Assembly: GCA_003134655.1 (NCBI GenBank)
Contig: PLBY01000052.1
Span: forward strand, 35,089 to 99,088
DNA from: Acidobacteriaceae bacterium
GTDB lineage: Bacteria > Acidobacteriota > Terriglobia > Terriglobales > Acidobacteriaceae
Length of the DNA: 64,000 nucleotides
Reading direction: 5' to 3'
Position 1 is the first letter of the stretch; every line of letters starts with the position of its first letter. The position numbers were made by a program, and so were the translations under genes. The notes below the pieces were generated by a model that was not told the origin of the DNA, made no database searches, and saw only the letters and a list, made by a program, of their open reading frames with translations. Positions 51,516 to 61,458 of the stretch are shown here, piece by piece.

Positions 51516-52577
51516 ATGGCGAACACTCGTGGTATCTCTCGATCCGTTTCGACCATGTTTGCCTTTCTGAATCTGGCCGGGACCAATGCGAGGCGATCCC
51601 TCGCGGCTCTTTCAACCCTCTTTCTTGCCCTCAGCTGTTTGGCTCAAAATCAAGATCAACCTCAACCGCTCTCGCCCCCGGATTCCCAAACCAATCTGCA
51701 AGCTTCGGCAAATCCCAATCCAATCAGCGAGACGATTCCCGCGGGAACCAGGTTTGCTCTCGTACTCACCCATCCCATTCAAAGCCGGTACGTCCATCGC
51801 GGAGACGATATCTATGCCCAAATCACCGCTCCCATCACGCTGGGCAATAATGTCGTGATCCCACCCGGCGCGTTGGTCGACGGTATCGTGGACAAACTCC
51901 AACGCAAAAGTGGACGCGGGGAGTTGTACCTGCAATCGATGTCGATCACCTTCCCCGATGGCTACGTTGTTCCGATCGCCGGACCCGCAGTCCTCGAAAC
52001 GGTGCAGGGTTATGCTTTGGTTGATCCCGGCCCGGGGCGGACCGTCGGAATGTTCGCACTACCCGCGGCGGGGGCCGGCATCGGCGCGCTGATTGGCCAC
52101 TCCGTCGGGCAGTCGCAATCCGAAGTCACCTCCGCATTTCCGCCCGGATGCATCGGAGGACCGCCCTTTTGCTCCACGACCAGCACGCCCGTCTTCGGCA
52201 CTAAGGGCAAAGACGCGATCATCGGCGCGGGCATCGGTGGCGCGATCGGAGCGGTGATGTCCATGACGTTGCTGTTCAGTTCACATCATTTCTTCCTCGA
52301 TGTAGGATCGCCAGTTGATTTGGTGCTGCGTCAACCGCTCACGCTCGAGCACGACCCGGTCAGTGCTGCCGTCCGACAGTCAGAACAGCAACCGGTGCCA
52401 ATACAACCCGTCGCACCGCGCCCGCTGCCGCCGCCTCAACTCCCTGACACCGGCCCTCCGCCGGGCATGCCCGGATCGCCCGGCACGCCTCCCACGATCA
52501 TTCCCGGAGCGCCAAGCCCCGGCGGTGTCCCAGGAGCGCCGATCATCATTCCCGGCACACCCCCAGGCACTCCTTAA
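51516..52577 (+). CDS. Secreted protein with glycine-zipper segments and Pro-rich tail
   Basis: 353 residues, ribosome site GACAGGAGGTAGCAA before ATG 51516. The signal peptide lies at about 25-43 (RRSLAALSTLFLALSCLA). A beta-rich region with IPAGTRFALVLTHPIQSR and DIYAQITAPITLGNNVVIPPGALVDGIV resembles TrbI/OM-assembly-type beta barrels that set pore or pilus proteins. Two Gly-zipper helices follow (GAGIGALIGHSVGQ; GAGIGGAIGAVMSM). The last 70 residues are Pro/Gly-rich with repeating PGxP units. Probably an envelope or membrane-associated structural protein; the function is unknown. Confidence 0.65.
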   Translation: MANTRGISRSVSTMFAFLNLAGTNARRSLAALSTLFLALSCLAQNQDQPQPLSPPDSQTNLQASANPNPISETIPAGTRFALVLTHPIQSRYVHRGDDIYAQITAPITLGNNVVIPPGALVDGIVDKLQRKSGRGELYLQSMSITFPDGYVVPIAGPAVLETVQGYALVDPGPGRTVGMFALPAAGAGIGALIGHSVGQSQSEVTSAFPPGCIGGPPFCSTTSTPVFGTKGKDAIIGAGIGGAIGAVMSMTLLFSSHHFFLDVGSPVDLVLRQPLTLEHDPVSAAVRQSEQQPVPIQPVAPRPLPPPQLPDTGPPPGMPGSPGTPPTIIPGAPSPGGVPGAPIIIPGTPPGTP

Positions 52578-52735
52578 TCCCGGCTGGAACCGAAGTAGAG
52601 AACCGGAGATCCGCTCTCCGGTCCGCCCCTGTTTTTTTGTGAAGCGCAATGACGACTTAACGCGTCCTCCGCGCCCTCTGCGTTGATAGCTCTTGTAGTA
52701 CCCTAATCCGGAAGCCGAAAGCCGGAAGCCCATTC

Positions 52736-53113
52736 ATGCCCACACTCATCGCTCAGCCCACAAGAATTCAAGCCGCCGGCAACAAGCCCAAACTCATCGA
52801 CGAATACGTCGGCCGCGTCAACTCGAAGACCTCGGCCGCCAGCGTTGCCCACATGCGCAGCCCGCAAGGATGGCTTGAACCCGGCCAGACTCCCGAGTTC
52901 GACGAGTTCACTATCGTGCTAAAAGGAATGTTGCGCGTGGAGCACAGAAATCCCAAGGGAACGATCGGCTCCCTCGACGTCACCGCCGGACAAGCGGTCG
53001 TCGCCCACGCTGGCGAGTGGGTGCGCTACTCCACTCCGCAAGAAGGCGGCGCCGAATATATCGCCGTCTGCCTGCCAGCGTTCTCCATGGAAACGGTGCA
53101 CCGGGACGAATAG
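52736..53113 (+). CDS. Cupin-domain protein
   Basis: 125 residues, a single cupin barrel: GWLEPGQTPEFDEFTIVLKGMLRVEH and DVTAGQAVVAHAGEWVRYSTPQEGGAEYIAVCLPAF. The first motif has E/D residues where His-x-His usually bind metal, so metal coordination may be altered or lost. No partner gene suggests the substrate. It is convergent with guaA. Confidence 0.8.
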   Translation: MPTLIAQPTRIQAAGNKPKLIDEYVGRVNSKTSAASVAHMRSPQGWLEPGQTPEFDEFTIVLKGMLRVEHRNPKGTIGSLDVTAGQAVVAHAGEWVRYSTPQEGGAEYIAVCLPAFSMETVHRDE

Positions 53114-53175
53114 GCCACCTACCATCTTCAGGCCGCATTCCCGTCCGGCCTAGGAGGCTAGAAGCTAGAAGCTGC

Positions 53176-54783
53176 CTACTCCCACTCAATCGTCCCCGGC
53201 GGTTTCGAAGTGATGTCATACACCACGCGGTTCACGCCCTTCACTTCATTCACAATCCGCGTGGAGATCGTCTTGAGCACTTCGTGCGGCAGTGGCACCC
53301 AATCGGCGGTCATGCCGTCTTCGGAACTGACCGCGCGGATGGCGCATGTGTAGGCGTACGTCCTCATATCGCCCATCACGCCCACAGACATCACCGGCAG
53401 CAGCACGGCGAACGATTGCCAGACCTTGTTGTAGAGGCCGGCCTCTTTAATCTCGCTGACTACGATGTCATCGCACTCGCGCAGCAGCGCCAGGCGCTGA
53501 GGCGTAACTTCTCCGAGCACCCGCACCGCGAGGCCCGGACCGGGGAACGGCTGCCGCTGCAGAATCTCTTCCGGCATGCCCAGGTCGCGGCCGATCTTGC
53601 GGACTTCGTCCTTGAACAGGTCTTTCAGCGGCTCGATCAGCTTGAGCTTCATCTTCGCCGGCAGGCCGCCCACGTTGTGATGCGACTTGATGACCTGCGA
53701 GGGCCCGCGCACCGAACGCGACTCGATTACGTCGGGATACAGCGTGCCCTGCACCAGCCATTTGACCTTGCCCTCGGTCTTCTCGATGCGGAGGGCTTCC
53801 TTCTCGAACACTTTGATGAATTCATTGCCGATGATCTTGCGCTTCTTCTCAGGGTCACTGACGCCCGCGAGTTTCTTCATGAACCGGTCGGTCGCGTCCA
53901 CGGCCTCCAGTTTAAGGTTCAGCTTGTCGCGCAATACCTTTTGCACCTTCTCGAATTCGTTCTTGCGCAACACGCCGTTGTTCACGAAGACACAGGTCAG
54001 TCGGGACTTACCCTTGGCGTCACGCATCGCCCGGTCAACCAGCACGGCAGCGACCGAAGAATCCACACCGCCCGAGAGCGCGCAGATCGCGCGTCCGCTG
54101 CCCACCTGCTGTTTCACCTGCTCGATAGTCGAATCAATGAACCGCTGTGGAGTCCAAGTAGGCTTCGCGCCGCAGATCTCGAAGATGAAATTCCTCAGCA
54201 TCTGCGTGCCCTGTGGCGTGTGGTGCACCTCAGGGTGGAACTGCACCGCGTACCACTTCTTGGCGGTGTTCTGGATTCCAGCCACCGCGTAGTGAGTCTT
54301 GGCCATCAGCTCGAAACCGGGAGGAAGTTCGAGCGCTTCGTCACCATGCGACATCCACACAGCCAGCTTCTTGGCCATGCCCTGAAAGAGTACTGATGCC
54401 GAAACCACGTCGATTTCCGCGTGGCCATACTCGCGCTTGTCAGCCGGGCGCACCTTGCCGCCCAGCGTATGAACCATGAACTGCAATCCATAGCAGATGC
54501 CGAGCACAGGCACGCCCAGTTCGAACACGCGCGCGTCGGCAGGCGGAGCGTCCTTGTCATACACCGACCACGGCGCTCCCGAAAGAATGATCCCGACGGG
54601 GGCATAGCTTTTGACCTCGTCAAGTTTAGCCGTGCAAGGCAGCACGACAGAGAACACATTCTGTTCGCGGATGCGGCGCGCGATGAGCTGGGTGTACTGC
54701 GCGCCAAAGTCGAGAATAACAATGCTCTGGCCGAGTGAAATTGGATTGTGCGGGGATTTGATTTCCACAAATGAGTTTCTCAA
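53176..54783 (-). CDS. guaA: GMP synthase (glutamine-hydrolysing)
   Basis: 535 residues. The class I glutamine amidotransferase half (about 18-210) has Cys in LGICYGLQFMV and His/Glu in QFHPEVHHTP. The ATP pyrophosphatase half has P-loop ALSGGVDSSVAAVL, GTLYPDVIES and KSHHNVGGLP, and the dimerisation end NPPGTIEWE-type (KPPGTIEWE). It converts XMP to GMP. The start is either TTG 54783 or GTG 54768; neither has a strong ribosome site. The upstream region carries a REP element about 40 bp from the start. Confidence 0.96.
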   Translation of the reverse strand: MRNSFVEIKSPHNPISLGQSIVILDFGAQYTQLIARRIREQNVFSVVLPCTAKLDEVKSYAPVGIILSGAPWSVYDKDAPPADARVFELGVPVLGICYGLQFMVHTLGGKVRPADKREYGHAEIDVVSASVLFQGMAKKLAVWMSHGDEALELPPGFELMAKTHYAVAGIQNTAKKWYAVQFHPEVHHTPQGTQMLRNFIFEICGAKPTWTPQRFIDSTIEQVKQQVGSGRAICALSGGVDSSVAAVLVDRAMRDAKGKSRLTCVFVNNGVLRKNEFEKVQKVLRDKLNLKLEAVDATDRFMKKLAGVSDPEKKRKIIGNEFIKVFEKEALRIEKTEGKVKWLVQGTLYPDVIESRSVRGPSQVIKSHHNVGGLPAKMKLKLIEPLKDLFKDEVRKIGRDLGMPEEILQRQPFPGPGLAVRVLGEVTPQRLALLRECDDIVVSEIKEAGLYNKVWQSFAVLLPVMSVGVMGDMRTYAYTCAIRAVSSEDGMTADWVPLPHEVLKTISTRIVNEVKGVNRVVYDITSKPPGTIEWE

Positions 54784-54822
54784 ATTCGGGGAGAGGGTGT
54801 AAAGAGAGTGCCGCCTGCGTCC

Positions 54823-54901
54823 GTAGAGACGTTGCTTGCAACGTCTCTCTCGCCACCACCCGTGCTGCCGCCGGCCGAGACGTAGCGAGCTATGTCTCTA
54901 C
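54823..54901. repeat. REP element copy 2 (GTAGAGACGTTGC family)
   Basis: Bounded by GTAGAGACG and GTCTCTAC. It lies upstream of guaA, and its right end supplies the stop codon of the membrane protein gene at 54890. Confidence 0.85.
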
Positions 54902-55963
54902 GGCAAGATTTGGCATGTCACTCAGAATCGGTTCGTCGCGGTCAATCGTGGTCTGGACCGGCGGCCCTGCGACGGGCGGTAGCACAGGCGGCGCGGGTGG
55001 CGACGGTCTCAGCAATGCCTCCGGCGTTTCCGCAATGCAGACATATCCCGCGAGCCTGGCCATGTACAGCCAATCAGCGACCGCAAAATAAGCCACCGTC
55101 ACGAACATTATTCCCAACACCACCAACCGCCAAGGCAGCACTCCCGCGAAGCCCAGCGGCATGGAAGCAACCACGGTCGCACCGACGAACGCGACCAGAT
55201 GCGCCAGTCCTGTCCAGGTGCTGACCGCGAACACGGGCCCAGTCCGCTCGCGGCAGAACGTCACCGCCGCAGCAATCGCGCCCACCGCGTCCTCCCCGTC
55301 ACGCACCGCAAACATACCCGCCAGCGACAACAGCCAGTTCAGCGCCCACCACACCCAGCAGATCAGCGCCGCCAGAGGCAGAAATAGAAAGAAGGCGAGT
55401 CCGGGCTGGGGATTGGTGCCCGGCGAAGCGAACCCCGCCAGAATCGAAGCCCCCACAAATCCGAACACCGCAGCCACTGCCACCGCAGCCCGCAGAAAGC
55501 TAATTCGAAGCAACGCCGGCAATGGCGCACCAGTCGTAGAGACGTTGCTTGCAACGTCTCTCTCACCATCATCCGGAACGCCGACGGCAGAAACACTCCG
55601 AGCAACATCTCTACGGAAATACTCCAGCAACCCGCGCACAGTGGCGATCCGCCCCACAGACGCGGCGACAATCCACAACACTCCCAGCATCAACGCCGCA
55701 AACAATCCGGCGATCACGATTCGGTTCAAGCTTCCGCGCAGAATGTGCGCGATTGCCTCTCCGACCAGGTAAGGATGCCGCGTCCGCAGAAACAGCAACT
55801 CTCCGTTGGTGACGGGTAGGGTGTTGAGGTATTCGAACAGGCCGAAAAGGAATAGAGCCGCGGCAGTCGCCCCCGTAGTCCAGCGCCACATAATCTCCGC
55901 GAGCGTGACCGACGGCCGCCGGAACGCGGCGCGAAAACCTTCAGCGGTGGGAGAGATGGCCAT
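54890..55963 (-). CDS. Polytopic membrane protein with an in-frame REP insertion
   Basis: 357 residues. It has roughly six transmembrane helices (ATAAALFLFGLFEYL; IVIAGLFAALMLGVLWIVAASVG; FLRAAVAVAAVFGFVGASILAG; FFLFLPLAALICWVWWALNWLL; HLVAFVGATVVASMPLG; LVVLGIMFVTVAYFAVADWLY). Between helices 2 and 3, about 27 residues (RRDVARSVSAVGVPDDGERD..) are encoded by a REP element at 55536-55614 without breaking the frame, and the C-terminus ends inside another REP. The extra residues fall in a loop, so the protein may still fold. A Pro-rich cytosolic tail follows the last helix. No known family was recognised. Confidence 0.7.
   Translation of the reverse strand: MAISPTAEGFRAAFRRPSVTLAEIMWRWTTGATAAALFLFGLFEYLNTLPVTNGELLFLRTRHPYLVGEAIAHILRGSLNRIVIAGLFAALMLGVLWIVAASVGRIATVRGLLEYFRRDVARSVSAVGVPDDGERDVASNVSTTGAPLPALLRISFLRAAVAVAAVFGFVGASILAGFASPGTNPQPGLAFFLFLPLAALICWVWWALNWLLSLAGMFAVRDGEDAVGAIAAAVTFCRERTGPVFAVSTWTGLAHLVAFVGATVVASMPLGFAGVLPWRLVVLGIMFVTVAYFAVADWLYMARLAGYVCIAETPEALLRPSPPAPPVLPPVAGPPVQTTIDRDEPILSDMPNLAVET
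55536..55614. repeat. REP element copy 3, inside a coding sequence
   Basis: Same family, GTAGAGACGTTGC to ATCTCTAC. It lies wholly within the membrane protein gene and is translated. Confidence 0.85.
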
Positions 55964-56028
55964 GCCTAGTCAGGATAACTCATTCCCAATCCATCCCAGC
56001 TCACCCCCTGTCATCCATCCTCGCGCTT

Positions 56029-56092
56029 TGTCATCCTGAGCGCAGCAAAGGCTCCACGAAGTGGAGCCTTTGCGGAGTCGAAGGATCCCTAC
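56029..56092. repeat. TCATCCTGAGC-family element with a 13-bp hairpin
   Basis: TGTCATCCTGAGCGC leads into a hairpin with 13-bp perfect arms (56045-56057 and 56061-56073) and a GAA loop. It lies between the membrane protein gene and leuS and may terminate transcription or be a mobile palindrome. Confidence 0.75.
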
Positions 56093-56162
56093 CCTGCACG
56101 ACAGACCGGAGACTCGTCAGGAATTCTCCCCGTGATGTCATCGCAGCGTCGCGCAGTAAAAC

Positions 56163-58763
56163 TCACTTCACCACGATATTCACCAGCTTGCCCGGAACGT
56201 AAATCTTCTTCACCACCTGCTTGCCGGCGATGAATGCCTGTACCTTCTCATCAGCGAGCGCACGCTCGAGCACTGTCTGTTCCGTCGCGTCCGCAGCCAC
56301 GACCACGCGGCTGCGCAGTTTGCCGTTGACCTGAACAGGAATCTCAAGCTCTTCTTCTTTGGCCAACTCGGCGTCGAACTTCGGCCACGCCGCCTTGAGC
56401 AGGTTCCCCTTTTCGCCAAGCATCTCCCACAGTTCGTGCGCGAGATACGGCGAGAACGGCGCCAGCAACAAGACAAGATTGCGCTGCACATCCGCCAGGA
56501 ACGGAACTGGAACCTCATTCCGGCCAATCGCCTCTTCGGCCGCATAGAGAACGTTCACCAGTTCCATGATCGCCGAGATGCACGTGTTGAAGTGCCAGCG
56601 CCCTTGGAAATCATCGCTAACGCGCTTGATCGTTTGGTGCAGCTTGCGCTGGATGCCTCGCGCCGCCGGCGGCAACTCCGAAGGCACCGCCTTGCGCCAG
56701 TCAGCATGATCCGGCCGCGCATTGCGCATGACGAACCGGTACACCCGCCCCAGAAATCTCTGGATGCCCTCTATTCCCGAATCCTGCCAGTCGAGATCGC
56801 GATCCGGCGGCGCCGCGAACAAACTGTAGAGACGCGCAGCATCGGCCCCATAGCGCGCAACCATGACATCCGGCGACACCACGTTGCCGATGTTCTTCGA
56901 CATCTTCCTGCCGTCCTTGATCACCATCCCCTGCGTGAACAAACGGTCAGCCGGTTCGTCGTTCGTGATCATGCCAAGGTCGCGCATGAACTTCGTCCAG
57001 AAGCGCGAGTAAATGAGGTGCAAGATAGCGTGCTCGACACCGCCAATGTACTGATCGATGGGGAACCAGTATTGTGCGGCCTTGCCATCGAACGGCGCGC
57101 TGTCGTTATGCGCGTCGGTGTAGCGGTAGAAATACCACGATGAATCGACGAACGTATCCATCGTGTCGGTTTCGCGTCGGGCAGGGCCATCACACTTCGG
57201 ACACGTGGCGTTGACAAACTCGGGAACGTTCCCGAGCGGAGATCCGCCAGCAAGAGTGACTTCCACGTTGTCCGGCAGGATCACCGGTAAGTCTTTCTCC
57301 GGCACGGCCACGATCCCGTCCTTCTCGCAATACAGCATCGGAATCGGCGTGCCCCAGTAGCGTTGCCGCGAAATTCCCCAGTCTTTCAGGCGGTACGTGA
57401 CGGTGGCTTTGCCGAACTTGTTCTCTTCCGCGTAGGCGGACATCCTTCGGATCGCGTCGTCGCACGACAAAGTGTTGTGTCGTCCCGAGTTGATCAGCAT
57501 GCCCTCGTGCCCGACAAACGGAATCTGGGGCTCGGCGACCGTGTCATCGGGATCGCCCGACATCGGCAAAATCACGATGCGAATCTCAAGGCCATACTTT
57601 TTCGCGAACTCGTAGTCGCGCTCGTCGTGCGCCGGCACGCTCATGATCGCGCCTGTGCCGTAGTCCATCAAAATGTAATTCGCGACCCACACCGGCACCC
57701 GCTCGCTGTTGAACGGATTGATGGCGTGGCGCCCGGTAAAGACGCCGTGCTTTTCGATCTCCCCGATGTCGCCGGCTTCCCTCGCCTTCCGCTGCTCGCC
57801 AATCAACTGATCGACCTTCGCGCGCAAGTCAGGATTCGCCGCCGCCAGATCCTTGATGATCGGATGTTCCGGAGCAAGCTGCACCGAAGTCGCGCCGAAA
57901 ATCGTATCCACTCGCGTAGTGAAGACAGGGATGGTCGATCCCGCGGGACCAAACCCAATATGGTTTTCCGCGTAATCGAGCTTGAAATCGACCAGCGTGC
58001 CCTCGCTGCGCCCGATCCAGTTGCGCTGCATCGTCCGCACTTTTTCCGGCCAGCCTTCCAGCTTGTCGAGCCCGGCGAGCAACTCGTCGGCATACTTCGT
58101 CGTGCGCACGAACCACTGCTCCAACTCGCGCTGCTCGACCAAAGTGTCTTCGTGCCGCCAGCAGCAGCCATTGACGACCTGTTCGTTGGCGAGCACCGTC
58201 GCGCACTTCGGACACCAATTCACCTTGCTCTTCTTGCGGTACGCCAATCCCTTCTCAAAGAGCTTGAGAAAGAACCACTGGTTCCACCGGTAATACTCCG
58301 GAAGACAGGTGGTCACTTCGCGCGCCCAGTCATAAGCAAAGCCCAGGCGCTTCATCTGCGCCTTCATGTTGGCAATGTTGCGGAGGGTCCATTCGCGCGG
58401 CGGCGTGTTGTTCTGGATCGCCGCGTTCTCGGCGGGCAAGCCAAACGAATCCCACCCCATGGGATGGAGCACGTTATACCCGTTCATCCACATGTAGCGG
58501 GCCAGCGCGTCACCGATGGCGTAGTTGCGCACATGTCCCATGTGCAGCGCGCCCGAGGGATACGGCAACATCTCGAGAACGTAGTATTTCTTCTTGGTCG
58601 AGTTGGGCTCAGCGGCGTACAGCGCGGCATCCTGCTGCCAGCGCTCAAACCATTTGGTCTCAACGCGCTGTGCGTCGTAGCGCTCGTCGTTTGGACGGTC
58701 CGCGGGAACTCCAGGTTCAGAGCCGCTAGTTACACCGTTGACAGTTTTTTCTCCGATAGCCAT
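56163..58763 (-). CDS. leuS: Leucyl-tRNA synthetase
   Basis: 866 residues, normal length for bacterial LeuRS. Class Ia signatures: HMGH (74-77, in [14 protein letters not shown]), a zinc-like knuckle [14 protein letters not shown], an editing domain insert ([19 protein letters not shown]), second zinc-like site CPKCDG, and KMSKN (about 618-622, [13 protein letters not shown]). It charges tRNA-Leu and edits mischarged products. The N-terminal 25 residues are variable. Confidence 0.97.
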   Translation of the reverse strand: MAIGEKTVNGVTSGSEPGVPADRPNDERYDAQRVETKWFERWQQDAALYAAEPNSTKKKYYVLEMLPYPSGALHMGHVRNYAIGDALARYMWMNGYNVLHPMGWDSFGLPAENAAIQNNTPPREWTLRNIANMKAQMKRLGFAYDWAREVTTCLPEYYRWNQWFFLKLFEKGLAYRKKSKVNWCPKCATVLANEQVVNGCCWRHEDTLVEQRELEQWFVRTTKYADELLAGLDKLEGWPEKVRTMQRNWIGRSEGTLVDFKLDYAENHIGFGPAGSTIPVFTTRVDTIFGATSVQLAPEHPIIKDLAAANPDLRAKVDQLIGEQRKAREAGDIGEIEKHGVFTGRHAINPFNSERVPVWVANYILMDYGTGAIMSVPAHDERDYEFAKKYGLEIRIVILPMSGDPDDTVAEPQIPFVGHEGMLINSGRHNTLSCDDAIRRMSAYAEENKFGKATVTYRLKDWGISRQRYWGTPIPMLYCEKDGIVAVPEKDLPVILPDNVEVTLAGGSPLGNVPEFVNATCPKCDGPARRETDTMDTFVDSSWYFYRYTDAHNDSAPFDGKAAQYWFPIDQYIGGVEHAILHLIYSRFWTKFMRDLGMITNDEPADRLFTQGMVIKDGRKMSKNIGNVVSPDVMVARYGADAARLYSLFAAPPDRDLDWQDSGIEGIQRFLGRVYRFVMRNARPDHADWRKAVPSELPPAARGIQRKLHQTIKRVSDDFQGRWHFNTCISAIMELVNVLYAAEEAIGRNEVPVPFLADVQRNLVLLLAPFSPYLAHELWEMLGEKGNLLKAAWPKFDAELAKEEELEIPVQVNGKLRSRVVVAADATEQTVLERALADEKVQAFIAGKQVVKKIYVPGKLVNIVVK

Positions 58764-58859
58764 AGCAAGGAAAGCACCAGTAAATAGTCCCCTATTTTAC
58801 ACGCCGGAGAGTAATGTCCGATGCTGTCAACGACATGACAGCCTACTCGCCCCCGCATT

Positions 58860-59699
58860 TCAACCAACGACGTTCACCAGCGTCCCAATCGGCGGAATCG
58901 TGATGCGAATCTCGTCTCCCGCCTTCAACGTAAACGAATCCGGAGGCACGACGCCCGTCCCGGTCAGCAGAAAGCACCCCTTCGGAAAACTGTTATTGCG
59001 GTAGAGATACTCAACCAGTTCCTCCGGCCTCCGCTTCATTTCCTTCAGCGTAGTCGCGCCGGAAAATGCCAACGCACCACCGCGTCGAATCTCCAGCGCA
59101 ATTTTCGTGGTTGCAGGCAATGGCTCATCCGCGATCAACAGGCAGGGCCCCAGGGCGCAACTGCGGTCGTACACCTTGGCCTGCGGAAGATACAAGGGAT
59201 TTTCGCCTTCAATGTCCCGTGAACTCATGTCGTTGCCAACGGTGTAGCCGGCAATCTTCCCGCCCGGTGAAACAAACAGCGTCAACTCCGGTTCCGGCAC
59301 CGACCACGAAGCGTCATCGCGGATTGCCACTTTCGCCTCCGGACCCACCACCCGATGCGGCGCTGATTTGAAGAACAACTCCGGCCTGGTCGCATGATAC
59401 ACGCGATCGTAGAAGTCTCCGCCGCCTGCGCCCTTCGCTTCCTCCATCCGCGCGTCGCGGCTGCGATAGTACGTCACGCCCGCCGCCCAGACCTCCTGAC
59501 TGCCAATGGGCGGAAGCAAATCTTGAGGCACCACCGCATCCGCAGGCTGGCCCTCAGCAATCAGATGTTCGAGATAATCCCGAAGATTTTCGCGCGCAAC
59601 CATGTCGTCCCAGGAAGACGCATTCGAAGAGGCATTCAGGATGTAAAAGCGCCCAGCATGCTCGGCGAGCATCCCGCGGCGCGAACGGTAAAGTTTCAT
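58860..59699 (-). CDS. Fumarylacetoacetate hydrolase-family protein
   Basis: 279 residues from ATG 59699; sequence in frame upstream is derived from a REP element. FAH-family features: AAGVTYYRSRDARMEEAK, DFYDRVYHATRPELFFKSAP, VPEPELTLFVSPGGKIAGYTVGNDMSSRDIEGENPLYLPQAKVYD and the Lys/Asp metal site. Members hydrolyse or isomerise 2-keto acids in aromatic or sugar-acid catabolism; this subgroup is close to 2-dehydro-3-deoxy-D-arabinonate dehydratase-type proteins. A REP element begins 18 bases before the start codon and may affect its promoter. Confidence 0.85.
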   Translation of the reverse strand: MKLYRSRRGMLAEHAGRFYILNASSNASSWDDMVARENLRDYLEHLIAEGQPADAVVPQDLLPPIGSQEVWAAGVTYYRSRDARMEEAKGAGGGDFYDRVYHATRPELFFKSAPHRVVGPEAKVAIRDDASWSVPEPELTLFVSPGGKIAGYTVGNDMSSRDIEGENPLYLPQAKVYDRSCALGPCLLIADEPLPATTKIALEIRRGGALAFSGATTLKEMKRRPEELVEYLYRNNSFPKGCFLLTGTGVVPPDSFTLKAGDEIRITIPPIGTLVNVVG

Positions 59700-59716
59700 G
59701 AAAAAGAGTATCGGCT

Positions 59717-59780
59717 GTAGAGACGTTGCTTGCAACGTCTCTCTCAACACGATCCGGAATCCCGCCAGCCGAGCTGAACC
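59717..59780. repeat. REP element copy 4, beside the RAYT gene
   Basis: Begins GTAGAGACGTTGC and keeps the left palindrome; its right half is degraded (GAGCTGAACCGAGCC). Together with the copy at 60420, in opposite orientation, it brackets the transposase gene. Confidence 0.8.
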
Positions 59781-59797
59781 GAGCCAAGCCCGCACGA

Positions 59798-60352
59798 TTA
59801 GCGCGGCAGGAACTCGGCTTCTCGGTCGCCCTTCCAATTCACAGGATTGTTGCGGATGTATTCGCGAACGGCGCTGATGACTTTGTCTCCACGAAGGAGG
59901 TGATCGTGAAAACGAGGCTGCCAGATCACTTGCTCCAAGCCAAGTTCGTGACACTGACGGGTTACGCCCGCCTTATACGAACGAACGATCGCGGACAAAG
60001 AACCAGCTTGTGGCGACGCAAAGAGAAAGCCAACGTTTGTGGAACGAAGATTCGCCTGCGCGTTCGGAGAGAAGCAGTGTTCGCCGCCAATCATGACGAT
60101 GGCATGGACATGATTCGGCATGACGACGTGCTCATCAATGTGGACGTTGTCGTAATGGCTGGCGAGCGTTTGCAACTCCAGTTCCGCGATTCGCCCAATG
60201 GCTGACAGGCGCACCTCACCATTTTCGACCTCACCGAAGACGCGCCCATGACGCTGAGCACAGATAGTCACAAAGTACCAGCCTCGAGAACGATAATCCC
60301 AGCCGCGCAGGCGGGTTGATTCAATTCGATACTTGTCTTGATAGAGCGACAT
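59798..60352 (-). CDS. REP-associated tyrosine transposase (RAYT, Y1 family)
   Basis: 184 residues. TnpA-REP features: RGWDYRSRGWYFVTICAQRHGRVFG at the start, the HUH metal motif H81-V-H83 (VVMPNHVHAIV), WQPRFHDHLLRGD and the catalytic Tyr165 in VREYIRNNP. Such proteins cut single-stranded REP sequences and are thought to spread them; they are domesticated IS200/IS605-like enzymes. The gene lies between REP copies at 59717 and 60420 in inverted orientation, the classic REPtron arrangement. All catalytic residues are intact, so it may be active. Confidence 0.92.
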   Translation of the reverse strand: MSLYQDKYRIESTRLRGWDYRSRGWYFVTICAQRHGRVFGEVENGEVRLSAIGRIAELELQTLASHYDNVHIDEHVVMPNHVHAIVMIGGEHCFSPNAQANLRSTNVGFLFASPQAGSLSAIVRSYKAGVTRQCHELGLEQVIWQPRFHDHLLRGDKVISAVREYIRNNPVNWKGDREAEFLPR

Positions 60353-60419
60353 GGCAGGAAACTCCCAGCGCAGCTCTTGGCAAGTCTCCCGCTATTATCT
60401 CGTGTCTGCTCGTGGTTAG

Positions 60420-60445
60420 AGAGACGTTGCAAGCAACGTCTCTAC
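60420..60445. repeat. REP element copy 5 (inverted)
   Basis: AGAGACGTTGC and GCAACGTCTCT around AA, then AC. It is the reverse complement of the left half of copies 1-4 and lies on the other side of the RAYT gene. Confidence 0.85.
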
Positions 60446-60471
60446 GAAAACGTTCCGTTTTGGCACTCGAG

Positions 60472-61458
60472 TTAATTCATCGTGATCACGGCCCGGAATC
60501 GCACCTTGCCATCAGACACGCGGTCATACGCTTTGGCGATGTCATCGAGCTTGTAGGTCTCGGCAACAACCTTCACTTTACCCTTCGCCGCATAGTCCAG
60601 CGCTTCGTACAAGTACTCCGGACCGTTCTGGCTCGACCCAATCAACCTCACGCGCTTGAACATGAGTTCGGGATTGTAGTTCAGCGGCTCGTGGCCAACA
60701 CCCATGAGAATGATGCGGCCATCGGGACGCATGCCCTTGGCGGCATCAGCGGTCGCAGCCCACGAATTCGAGGTCGCCAGCAAAACATCCGCGCCTCCGG
60801 CGGCGAGCAGCTTCTCACCGCCTTCCACCACCTCGTCGGCTCCCAACTCGCGAATCATCTTCTCTTTGTCTTTCGACTTGGTCACCGCGATGGTCTCGAA
60901 GCCCGACGCCTTGGAATACTGCAGCGCCAGATGGCCGAGTCCCCCAATGCCTACGACCGCGACCCGCTCGTGCGGCTTAGGGTCAGCCAGCCGCAGCCCG
61001 CTCCATACTGTGTATCCCGCACAAAAAATCGGCGCAGCCTGCTCGTAACCGAGCGCATCCGGGATCAGCATGGTCGCATCCGCGTAGGCGAGCATGTACT
61101 CGGCATGGCTGCCCTGAGTCGAAATGCCGGTAGAGATGTTGTTCTGGCACAACTCCTTTTTGCCACGCAGGCACCATTCGCACCGCCCGCAGCCCTTTTG
61201 CACCCAACCCACGCCGACCCGGTCTCCAACTTTGCGCGTGGTTACGCCAGGCCCTACTTCAACAATCTCCCCCACCGGCTCATGCCCAAGCACGCGCGGA
61301 AACTGCAGCGGGAACAAACCGTGGGTCAAATGCACGTCGGTATAGCAAAGTCCGCTGGCATGAATTTTGATGACGACTTGATTGGGACCGGCCTTAGGAG
61401 TCTCCCACTCTTTCACTTCCCACTTGCCATTCACAGACGGAACGACTGCTGCCTTCAT
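60472..61458 (-). CDS. Zinc-dependent alcohol dehydrogenase (AdhP type)
   Basis: 328 residues, MDR family. Catalytic zinc ligands C38 (GLCYTD) and H59-E60 (LGHEPVG), structural zinc cysteines C90, C93, C96 and C104, and the NAD fold GIGGLGHLALQYSKASG. It oxidises primary alcohols to aldehydes or the reverse with NAD(H). It has the typical length for AdhP-like enzymes and no operon partner. Start ATG 61458 follows GGAGAGTTCTTC. Confidence 0.93.
   Translation of the reverse strand: MKAAVVPSVNGKWEVKEWETPKAGPNQVVIKIHASGLCYTDVHLTHGLFPLQFPRVLGHEPVGEIVEVGPGVTTRKVGDRVGVGWVQKGCGRCEWCLRGKKELCQNNISTGISTQGSHAEYMLAYADATMLIPDALGYEQAAPIFCAGYTVWSGLRLADPKPHERVAVVGIGGLGHLALQYSKASGFETIAVTKSKDKEKMIRELGADEVVEGGEKLLAAGGADVLLATSNSWAATADAAKGMRPDGRIILMGVGHEPLNYNPELMFKRVRLIGSSQNGPEYLYEALDYAAKGKVKVVAETYKLDDIAKAYDRVSDGKVRFRAVITMN

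Noticed and set aside
57363..58787. A 474-codon open frame on the plus strand
   Set aside because: Antisense to leuS, which is unmistakable.
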